DNA of 6,360 nucleotides from CAZQKE01 sp964593865 (GTDB taxonomy: Bacteria > Chloroflexota > Anaerolineae > JAAYZQ01), in assembly GCA_964593865.1 (NCBI GenBank), contig CAZQKE010000070.1, positions 1-6,360 of the forward strand. The letters run 5' to 3'. Positions 1 through 6,360 of this stretch are shown in pieces; position 1 is the first letter of the stretch; the number at the start of each line of letters is the position of its first letter. The position numbers and the translations under genes are program-made. Below the pieces are notes generated by a model. The model had not been told where the DNA came from and ran no database searches. It worked only from the letters and a program-made list of their open reading frames with translations.

Positions 1-2531
<2,531 letters not shown>

Positions 2532-2537
2532 TCGTTT

Positions 2538-2543
2538 CCCTCC
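2538..2543 (-). promoter_or_regulatory. Ribosome binding site of uvrA
   Basis: GGAGGG lies 6 nt before the ATG at 2531 on the minus strand (spacer AAACGA). It fixes the uvrA start. The same 'GAGGGAAACG' arrangement precedes the glycosyltransferase start at 4487. Confidence 0.85.
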
Positions 2544-2572
2544 GTGGCCCGGCTTGCGGCGGGCAACAAGCC

Positions 2573-2600
2573 ATTATATCACGGAAGGGAGGGGGGGCAA
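2573..2600 (-). promoter_or_regulatory. Sigma-70-type promoter of uvrA
   Basis: Read on the minus strand, TTGCCC (2600-2595, four of six consensus bases) is followed by a 16-bp spacer and a perfect TATAAT (2578-2573). TGA directly precedes the -10, giving an extended -10 (TGnTATAAT). The predicted transcript starts near 2566, leaving a leader of about 35 nt with the ribosome binding site. The -35 and upstream spacer lie in a C7 run. I see no LexA-type palindrome overlapping it, so SOS control is not supported by the sequence. Confidence 0.75.
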
Positions 2601-2618
2601 AAATCGGTCGGGGCGGGA

Positions 2619-2647
2619 CGGCAGCCGAGCCGAAAGCCCGGCTGCCG
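2619..2647. repeat. Short perfect-arm hairpin upstream of the uvrA promoter
   Basis: CGGCAGCCG (2619-2627) and CGGCTGCCG (2639-2647) are perfectly complementary 9-bp arms. A GC/GC pair inside leaves a small CGAAA loop. It lies just upstream of the uvrA -35. No T-run follows directly on either strand, although on the minus strand ATTTTT occurs about 13 nt after the stem. It could be a weak terminator for transcription arriving from the DUF11 gene, or only a GC-rich palindrome. Confidence 0.4.
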
Positions 2648-2810
2648 ATGCGAAAGGAGCGGCGCCACCGGGACAGGTTGCTTTTCCGGCCAAATCGGAC
2701 GTTGGACGGTTCCGCGCCGGGGAAAAAGCAACGATGCCCGCAAAGCCAATGGCGAACAAAGGTGCAACAACACCCGTCCGCCTCCGAAAGCCGGAGCAAA
2801 CACATGACGC

Positions 2811-2880
2811 GTTCCGTAAATCCGCCGAGGGGCGGTTGGTTTTACACTCTCTCCGCGCCCTCGGCGGATTTGCGGTGAAC
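2811..2880. repeat. Long imperfect hairpin at the 3' end of the DUF11 gene
   Basis: The core is a perfect 14-bp inverted repeat, AAATCCGCCGAGGG (2818-2831) and CCCTCGGCGGATTT (2858-2871). The stem extends outward through a G-T wobble (2817/2872), CG/CG (2815-2816/2873-2874) and, after a GT bulge, GTTC/GAAC (2811-2814/2877-2880). It extends inward through GCGG/CCGC (2832-2835/2853-2856, with G2857 bulged). That gives about 25 pairs with a loop of about 17 nt. It begins 1 bp beyond the DUF11 stop codon, so it lies in that gene's 3' untranslated RNA. No T-run follows on the minus strand, so it may act as an RNA-stabilising or Rho-boundary structure rather than a classical terminator. The arm on the minus strand (ACCGCAAA..GCCGAGGGCGCGGAG) resembles the hairpin at 5956-6052. 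Confidence 0.8.
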
Positions 2881-2881
2881 C

Positions 2882-4279
2882 CTAACGGTCGCGGAGCACA
2901 AGGGGCAAATAGACTTTGTACGCGGCCTTCGGTCGCCCAAAGAGGGCAAAGTCGCTCAGGTGACAGACGGCGACGGACAGGCGGTTCCGGTCCGGCTCTC
3001 GGCGATAGGTGGAAGGCGGCGTGCAGGTACCGGCCGCATCCTGCCAGGTGTCCCCGTCCCGGTAGTCAAGGACCAGCGAGTCTTCTTCCAGCCCGGCCAC
3101 ATCGGCGTCGGTGTAGGTCATGGTCACGGTCACGCCCTTTTGGAAGGCAAAGCCGGAGAGACGCTCGCCACCCCGGTAGGCATCCAGGGCAAAGGCCCGC
3201 CCGGCATAGCCCCACCCGGCAGGGGGCGTCTCCGCCGGGCGGGTGGTGTAGAGCAGCGTCACCGACTCCGTGACCGAGCCTGCCGGTGCCTGAACGGTGG
3301 TGGTTACCCCCGGTTCCTCTACGACGGTGATGGTGCAAGGCCGGGTTGCGGTGACGGATGTCATCTCGTTGCCGATGTCAATGGGGTCGTCGGCGGCGTT
3401 GTCCGCCGTATCGGGATCGTACCGATCGCTGCCGATGACCACGCCGGCCTTTTCCGCCGTGTCCGTCACGACCCGGTGGACCACCGACGCGGTATAGACT
3501 ACTTTTTGGGTGGTGTTTTCCCCCAGGTCGGACGGCTCCCAGAGGACAACGTCGGTCACGGTGCGGGCGGAAGCCGGACGCAGGTCCTGTCCGGCGAGCC
3601 TGCCGGGGAAGGTGGGGGTGATGGGCGCAGTGCTGGAAACGACGCCGCCAAAGGACATGCCGGACGGCAAGGTGTTGGTGATGCGCGGGTGCGTCGCCTC
3701 CCCCGGACCGCCGTTGGTAAAGATCATGGTGTAGGTGACGACCATGCCGGGCACGACCGGGTTGGGCCGGTGGTGGTAGGCGATGGAGAGGTCGGCGGCG
3801 TTCTGGACGGTGGTGGTGGCGGTTGCCGTATTGTTCGCCGGGTTGGGGTCCCCTGTGGTCGCCGTGACGATGGCGGTGTTGGTCAGGGTTCCCAGGGAGA
3901 TGGGCGTGACGCCGATGGTGACGGTGGCGACGGCGCCGGGACCGAGATCGCCCAGGGTGCAGGTGACGATTTTGGCGTACTCGCTGCAGGTCCCCTGGGT
4001 AGCGCTGTAGGTGACCATGGAGCTCACGCCAAAGGGCAGGGTGTCGGTGACGAATACGGAGGTGGCCGTGACCGGCCCGGCGTTGCCGATGGACAGGGTG
4101 TAGGTCAGCGGCTCGTACACGATGACCGGATCCGGCGAATCGCCCTTGCGCAACGCCAGGTCCGCTCCCCCCTGTTGGGGGAAACTCGCCGCCGGGGCGT
4201 CGGCCATCACCGATGCTGCCACGACGCCCCCGATCAGGGCGAGCAGCAGGAGGGAGAAAACGGCCATAATTCTGTTCAT
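2882..4279 (-). CDS. Secreted DUF11-repeat protein with C-terminal YLPLVLR tail
   Basis: A 465-residue extracellular protein of unknown specific function. Residues 1-31 form a signal peptide or signal anchor (MNRIMAVF then a hydrophobic run LLLALIGGVVAA, then VMADAPAA). Two DUF11 domains follow: residues about 39-157 (ADLALRKGDSPDPV, LTYTLSIGNAGP, TDTLPFGV, CTLGDLGPG, DPNPANN) and about 161-300 (ADLSIAYHHRPNPV, VTYTMIFTNGGPG, TNTLPSGM). The second is more diverged and has no CTLGDL motif. Residues about 312-448 form a further beta-rich module (VQAPAGSVTESVTL, VTMTYTDADVAGLEEDSLVL, VCHLSDFALFG) with Cys419 and Cys439 likely disulfide-bonded; Cys98/Cys107 may pair in repeat 1. The protein ends VYLPLVLRDR with no membrane helix or LPxTG. 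DUF11 modules are known from bacterial and archaeal surface proteins, where they act as Ig-like spacers or adhesion units. The start at 4279 has a ribosome binding site 5 nt upstream; Met5 is a weaker alternative. A surface or matrix role is inferred. Confidence 0.92.
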   Translation of the reverse strand: MNRIMAVFSLLLLALIGGVVAASVMADAPAASFPQQGGADLALRKGDSPDPVIVYEPLTYTLSIGNAGPVTATSVFVTDTLPFGVSSMVTYSATQGTCSEYAKIVTCTLGDLGPGAVATVTIGVTPISLGTLTNTAIVTATTGDPNPANNTATATTTVQNAADLSIAYHHRPNPVVPGMVVTYTMIFTNGGPGEATHPRITNTLPSGMSFGGVVSSTAPITPTFPGRLAGQDLRPASARTVTDVVLWEPSDLGENTTQKVVYTASVVHRVVTDTAEKAGVVIGSDRYDPDTADNAADDPIDIGNEMTSVTATRPCTITVVEEPGVTTTVQAPAGSVTESVTLLYTTRPAETPPAGWGYAGRAFALDAYRGGERLSGFAFQKGVTVTMTYTDADVAGLEEDSLVLDYRDGDTWQDAAGTCTPPSTYRREPDRNRLSVAVCHLSDFALFGRPKAAYKVYLPLVLRDR

Positions 4280-4284
4280 TTGTG

Positions 4285-4293
4285 CACCTCTTT
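4285..4293 (-). promoter_or_regulatory. Ribosome binding site of the DUF11 gene
   Basis: AAAGAGGTG on the minus strand ends 5 nt before the ATG at 4279. It supports Met1 over the in-frame Met5 as the start. Confidence 0.75.
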
Positions 4294-4308
4294 GTAGAAT
4301 TGACCGTC

Positions 4309-4338
4309 ATTATACACCCCCTTGGCCTTATCGGTCAA
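4309..4338 (-). promoter_or_regulatory. Sigma-70-type promoter of the DUF11 gene
   Basis: On the minus strand TTGACC (4338-4333, five of six consensus) is followed by an 18-bp spacer and a perfect TATAAT (4314-4309). Transcription should start near 4302, giving a leader of about 23 nt that carries the ribosome binding site. The -35 is one arm of a 7-bp inverted repeat (TTGACCG at 4300-4306 and CGGTCAA at 4332-4338) that brackets the -10, a possible operator. Confidence 0.8.
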
Positions 4339-4393
4339 ACGGTGGCCCCGGCATTTCGCCCGCCGCCGTGCTCCATAGGCCCCACCGCCTACT

Positions 4394-4422
4394 TTGACAC
4401 CGCCGCACCGATCGCTTATAAT
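4394..4422 (+). promoter_or_regulatory. Consensus sigma-70 promoter of the glycosyltransferase gene
   Basis: TTGACA (4394-4399), a spacer of exactly 17 bp and TATAAT (4417-4422) match the bacterial housekeeping consensus at all 12 positions. Transcription is expected to start near 4429, leaving a leader of roughly 58 nt before ATG 4487. The open frame extends upstream through this promoter, but translation cannot begin there, which supports the internal start. Confidence 0.9.
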
Positions 4423-4451
4423 GGGACGGCGTATCACGTCGGCGACGTCCC
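4423..4451 (+). promoter_or_regulatory. Dyad at the transcription start of the glycosyltransferase gene
   Basis: Two nested palindromes sit right after the -10. GGGACG (4423-4428) pairs with CGTCCC (4446-4451), and inside it ACGTC-GGC-GACGT (4436-4448) is a perfect 5-bp-arm dyad. Placed between about -6 and +22, this could be a repressor operator or a short leader hairpin. It may also be chance in GC-rich DNA; no known regulator site is recognised. Confidence 0.35.
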
Positions 4452-4476
4452 TGCCCGGAGGCGCCGCCGAGGGGTT

Positions 4477-4481
4477 GAGGG
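4477..4481 (+). promoter_or_regulatory. Ribosome binding site of the glycosyltransferase gene
   Basis: GAGGG is followed by a 5-nt spacer AAACG and ATG at 4487. It selects that start over upstream in-frame codons such as the ATG at 4421 (inside the -10 box) and the TTG at 4394 (inside the -35 box). Confidence 0.85.
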
Positions 4482-4486
4482 AAACG

Positions 4487-5686
4487 ATGCGGATCTTGAT
4501 GTTCTCCTGGGAGTACCCGCCCTATGTCGTCGGCGGGTTGGGCAAACATGTGGCGGAGCTGCTGCCACCCCTAAGCCGCCTGCCGGATGTGGACCTGCAC
4601 CTCATCACACCGCGCCACCGAGGCGGCCCGCCGGTGGAGCAGGTCGGCCCGGCGACGGTCCATCGTGTGGACCCGCCCGACACCGCCGAGGATGACTTTT
4701 ACACGACCGCCTGGAAGACCAACCTACACCTGGAAGAGTATGCCCATCGCTTGTGGCGGGAAACCGGCCCTTTTGACCTGATCCATGTCCACGACTGGCT
4801 GGTCGCCTTTGTGGGCGCGGCCCTCAAGCGTGACTACCGCACCCCTTTGCTGAGCACCATCCACGCCACGGAAAAAGGTCGGGGGCGGGGGACCCTGGCG
4901 ACGGACCAGGCACGGGCCATCCACCAGGTGGAATGGTGGCTCACCTTTGAATCATGGCGCGTCATCGCCTGCAGCCAATACATGGCCCGCGAAATCGCCG
5001 ACTATTTTCAATGTCCTACCGACAAAATTGACATCATCCCCAACGGTGTGGACCCGACCCGCTTTGACCGACTGGAGGGCCTGGATCTCGGTCACTTTCG
5101 CAACCGTTACGCCCTGCCTTTTGAGCAGATCATCTTTTCCGTAGGCCGCATCGTCCGTGAAAAGGGGCTGCACGTGCTGGTCCGGGCCATGCCTTTGGTC
5201 CTGGCCCGGCACCCGACGGCCAAAGCCGTCATCGCAGGCAAAGGGCCGGAACTGGAACCGCTGCGTTCCCTGGCCTGGGAGCTGGGCGTCGGCGAAAAGG
5301 TCCTGTTCACCGGTTTTATCTCCGATGAGGACCGAGACCGATTGTTCAAAATCGCCGACGTAGCCGTCTTCCCCAGCCTGTATGAGCCGTTCGGCATCGT
5401 CGCCCTGGAGGCAATGGCCGCCCGCTGCCCGGTGGTGGTCAGCGAAGTAGGAGGATTGAAAGATGTGGTCCGGCACGCAGAGACCGGCATCACCGTCTAC
5501 CCCGATAACGTCGAATCGTTGACCTGGGGCATCCTCCATACCCTGCAACACCCCCAATGGGCAGCAGCCCGCGTGGAAAACGCCTACCGCATGGTGCGCG
5601 AGGTCTACAACTGGGAACGCATCGCCCGCATGACGGCAGACGTTTACCGCCGCATCATCGCCGAGCGGGCAACGGTCCGTTGGTAG
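4487..5686 (+). CDS. GT4/GT5-type GT-B glycosyltransferase, glycogen-synthase-like
   Basis: A 399-residue cytoplasmic retaining glycosyltransferase with two Rossmann-like domains, expected to transfer a sugar from a nucleotide-sugar donor. The N-domain starts MRILMFSWEYPPYVVGGLGK, where GGLGK (16-20) is the donor-phosphate loop typical of glycogen/starch synthases. HVHDW (100-104) and TIHATEKGR (124-132) follow, the latter with VEWWLTFESWRVIACSQYM (148-166), an arrangement I associate with archaeal and Chloroflexota glycogen synthases. The linker is IIPNGVDP (183-190). The C-domain has SVGRIVREKG (218-227, with Arg221 and Lys226 as the usual donor-binding pair), the E-x7-E motif E300-PFGIVAL-E308, and VGGLKDVV. 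Length fits the family. All catalytic hallmarks are intact. The donor is probably UDP- or ADP-glucose making alpha-glucan, but maltose-1-phosphate synthase or another GT4 activity cannot be excluded, as no glg gene is in view. It is monocistronic here, with a consensus promoter, diverging from the DUF11 gene. Confidence 0.93.
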   Translation: MRILMFSWEYPPYVVGGLGKHVAELLPPLSRLPDVDLHLITPRHRGGPPVEQVGPATVHRVDPPDTAEDDFYTTAWKTNLHLEEYAHRLWRETGPFDLIHVHDWLVAFVGAALKRDYRTPLLSTIHATEKGRGRGTLATDQARAIHQVEWWLTFESWRVIACSQYMAREIADYFQCPTDKIDIIPNGVDPTRFDRLEGLDLGHFRNRYALPFEQIIFSVGRIVREKGLHVLVRAMPLVLARHPTAKAVIAGKGPELEPLRSLAWELGVGEKVLFTGFISDEDRDRLFKIADVAVFPSLYEPFGIVALEAMAARCPVVVSEVGGLKDVVRHAETGITVYPDNVESLTWGILHTLQHPQWAAARVENAYRMVREVYNWERIARMTADVYRRIIAERATVRW

Positions 5687-5795
5687 GCGCGGCAGGGAAA
5701 GCAATCCCACCACCCCCAGGACCTACACCCGACGGCTCCCCAAAATACCCTCCGACATCCTCTGCAAAGGGGGTGTTTTGCCCGCAACCCTCCCG

Positions 5796-5801
5796 TATAA
5801 T
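5796..5801 (+). promoter_or_regulatory. Possible -10 box for the membrane protein gene
   Basis: A perfect TATAAT, but no good TTGACA-like hexamer at 16-18 bp (the sequence there is GTGTTT-like). It is the only -10-like candidate I noticed before the gene at 6161. If used, the leader would be about 350 nt and would include all the repeats. Weak call. Confidence 0.35.
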
Positions 5802-5890
5802 AGGAAGCGGACCGATCCGCGGCTCACCGCCAAGGATGAAAATCTCGGCGGCCCGCGCCGGGGACTCAAGTCGCTCCTTTCGGGCCTGCG

Positions 5891-5942
5891 GCCGGGCGTA
5901 TTCGTGCATTCGCGTATTCGCGCCCCATTCGGGGACGGCCCG
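5891..5942 (+). repeat. 52-bp direct repeat, copy 1
   Basis: It matches 6082-6133 at 48 of 52 positions. It contains three tandem 8-bp units of the form YATTCGYG (TATTCGTG, CATTCGCG, TATTCGCG) and ends GGACGGCCCG. In this copy CCCCATTCGGGG forms a mini-hairpin. Sequences of the 'ATTCGTGCATTCGTG' type are, to my recollection, common dispersed intergenic repeats in environmental bacteria. Confidence 0.9.
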
Positions 5943-5955
5943 TCTTGGCGGTTCC

Positions 5956-6052
5956 AAGATCTGAACCGCAAAGGCGCGAAGGCCGCAAAGGAAGGAGAAA
6001 AAGCAAGAAGACCTTCGCGCTCTTGGCGTCTTGGCGGTTCAACCGCGATCTT
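5956..6052. repeat. Long imperfect palindrome of dispersed-repeat type
   Basis: The left arm 5963-5991 (starting GAACCGCAAAGGCGCGAAGG) and the right arm 6012-6040 (ending GGCGTCTTGGCGGTTC) are complementary at 23 of 29 positions around a 20-nt purine-rich loop. AAGATC (5956-5961) and GATCTT (6047-6052) add an outer 6-bp stem. The 14-mer CGTCTTGGCGGTTC occurs twice (5941-5954 and 6027-6040), so the left arm could instead pair with the upstream copy in a short hairpin. The element resembles the 'ACCGCAAAGACGCGAAGG' intergenic repeats known to be spuriously annotated as small proteins with 'NRQDAKSAK..LRPSRLC' strings. Confidence 0.85.
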
Positions 6053-6081
6053 CTCTGTAGGTTGGAAACTTGCGCCACGGG

Positions 6082-6133
6082 GCCGGGCGTATTCGTGCAT
6101 TCGTGTATTCGCGCCCGCTTCGTGGACGGCCCG
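6082..6133 (+). repeat. 52-bp direct repeat, copy 2
   Basis: Second copy, 191 bp downstream of copy 1, with four substitutions. It again carries the 8-bp tandem units (TATTCGTG, CATTCGTG, TATTCGCG) and ends GGACGGCCCG, 27 bp before the start codon at 6161. Confidence 0.9.
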
Positions 6134-6160
6134 CATTATTTTCAGGGAAGGATTGGACGG

Positions 6161-6360
6161 ATGACAACCGATAACAAACCCGGCTGCGGCCAATGGCTGC
6201 TCTTTCTGCTGCTGGCGGCGTGGCTGGCCGCCGTGCCCCTGGCGGTGGCCGCGGTCCTGGCCGTCGTCACCGGCAACACGCCCGATGCGTTGGCCCAGTT
6301 GGGCGTGATTGCGCCCGGCGAGCCGTCGCTGCCCGATTGGGCCTTTGGCCTGCTGACCAC
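6161..6360 (+). CDS. Small membrane or secreted protein, unknown function (partial, 3' end beyond right edge)
   Basis: Only the first 66 codons are visible and I do not recognise the family. The protein starts MTTDNKPGCGQW and continues with a hydrophobic stretch at about residues 12-36 (WLLFLLLAAWLAAVPLAVAAVLAVV), long enough for one membrane helix or a signal anchor. A less hydrophobic region follows (TGNTPDALAQLGVIAPGEPSLPDWAFGLLTT). The N-terminus carries little net charge, so topology is uncertain. GGAAGG at 6146-6151 lies 9 nt before the ATG and is a plausible ribosome binding site. The frame stays open to the edge. The opposite-strand frame (6142-6360) is judged a shadow, because the plus-strand reading gives a coherent hydrophobic segment and a ribosome binding site. 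The gene may use the TATAAT at 5796 or be read through from the glycosyltransferase gene. Confidence 0.65.
   Translation, partial: MTTDNKPGCGQWLLFLLLAAWLAAVPLAVAAVLAVVTGNTPDALAQLGVIAPGEPSLPDWAFGLLT

Larger units (their letters stand above)
2532..2881. other. Intergenic region between uvrA and the DUF11 gene
   Basis: This 350-bp gene-free stretch holds, from left to right, the uvrA ribosome binding site and promoter, a G-rich tract (2587-2617), the 9-bp-arm hairpin at 2619-2647, about 160 bp in which I see nothing specific (2648-2810), and the long hairpin at 2811-2880. Short open frames on both strands here have no recognisable domain and run into the known genes out of frame, so I do not call them. 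A canonical intrinsic terminator with a T-tract is not visible for the DUF11 transcript. Confidence 0.7.
5687..6160. other. Gene-free, repeat-rich intergenic region
   Basis: This 474-bp stretch follows the glycosyltransferase stop. Positions 5687-5790 show nothing clear; no strong intrinsic terminator is visible. A TATAAT box lies at 5796-5801, an imperfect hairpin at 5818-5857 (CGCGG/CCGCG and CCGCC/GGCGG arms), then two 52-bp direct repeats (5891-5942, 6082-6133) flanking a long hairpin (5956-6052). Several overlapping open frames exist on both strands, but their products merely translate the repeats (both plus-strand frames contain GRAYSCIRVFAP), so none is called a gene. Confidence 0.75.

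Noticed and set aside
2753..2765. CGAACAAAGGTGC as a LexA/SOS-like box for uvrA
   Set aside because: Only one half matches the CGAAC-N4-GTTCG form, and it lies about 150 bp upstream of the uvrA -10, too far for a typical operator.
2882..4279. Phage or mobile-element origin of the DUF11 gene
   Set aside because: It has no integrase, tRNA, att-like repeats or clear shift in base use. A chromosomal surface protein is the simpler explanation.
2960..4297. A 445-codon glycine/valine-rich open frame on the plus strand
   Set aside because: It is antisense to the DUF11 gene and low in complexity. The minus-strand frame has a signal peptide, recognised domains, a ribosome binding site and a promoter.
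4394..4486. Upstream extension of the glycosyltransferase to start at 4394
   Set aside because: That start lies inside the -35 hexamer of the gene's own promoter and the extension is not family-like. ATG 4487 has a ribosome binding site and the canonical MRILMFSWEYPP start.
4952..5713. A 253-codon minus-strand open frame
   Set aside because: It is antisense to the glycosyltransferase, whose catalytic motifs fit the plus strand. No ribosome binding site or domain is visible.
5764..5781. Small GCAAA/TTTGC stem as a terminator of the glycosyltransferase gene
   Set aside because: The stem is only 5 bp with an 8-nt loop, no T-run follows, and it is about 80 bp past the stop codon.
5866..6078. 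A minus-strand frame encoding MAQVSNLQ..NRQDAKSAK..LRPSRLC
   Set aside because: Strings of this kind are a familiar by-product of translating the dispersed ACCGCAAAG/GCGAAGG palindromes. It is judged a repeat artefact, not a gene.
5891..6133. Possible CRISPR array
   Set aside because: There are only two copies, 191 bp apart with a palindrome between them and 8-bp internal periodicity; there are no regular spacers and no cas genes.
5778..6164. A 128-codon plus-strand frame overlapping the start at 6161 as ATGA
   Set aside because: The overlap looks like translational coupling, but the product is only translated repeat sequence (hairpin plus both direct-repeat regions) and has no domain.

Overview
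The window is GC-rich bacterial DNA. It most likely comes from a Chloroflexota (Anaerolineae/Caldilineae-like) genome. This placement is an inference from four traits: a secreted DUF11 protein with a 'CHLSDFALFG' module and a terminal 'VYLPLVLRDR' tail, a GC-rich UvrA gene with canonical sigma-70-type promoters, an archaeal/Chloroflexota-style GT4 glycosyltransferase, and intergenic palindromes of the 'ACCGCAAAG..GCGAAGG' type. No rRNA or other taxonomic marker is present.

Layout. (1) Positions 1-2531, minus strand: uvrA, the nucleotide-excision-repair ATPase. It is complete at its N-terminus and runs off the left edge just before the second ABC signature. Its promoter and ribosome binding site are readable at 2538-2600. 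(2) Positions 2532-2881: intergenic, with a G-rich promoter region, a small hairpin and a long imperfect hairpin (2811-2880) that abuts the stop codon of the next gene. (3) Positions 2882-4279, minus strand: a 465-residue secreted protein with two DUF11 domains, a C-terminal beta-rich module and the YLPLVLR tail. (4) Positions 4280-4486: a divergent promoter region with a good minus-strand promoter and a textbook plus-strand promoter (TTGACA-17-TATAAT), each with a nearby dyad. (5) Positions 4487-5686, plus strand: a 399-residue GT-B glycosyltransferase resembling archaeal-type glycogen synthase. (6) Positions 5687-6160: a 474-bp gene-free stretch. Its right half is a composite of repeats, with two 52-bp direct repeats flanking a long hairpin related to the one at 2811-2880. 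(7) Positions 6161-6360, plus strand: the start of a small membrane protein gene cut by the right edge.

The genes do not form one pathway. uvrA and the DUF11 gene point the same way but are separated by about 350 bp, and uvrA has its own promoter. The DUF11 gene and the glycosyltransferase are divergent. The most notable content is non-coding: the palindromic and direct-repeat elements and the paired divergent promoters. I found no convincing evidence of a new defence, mobile or RNA system.
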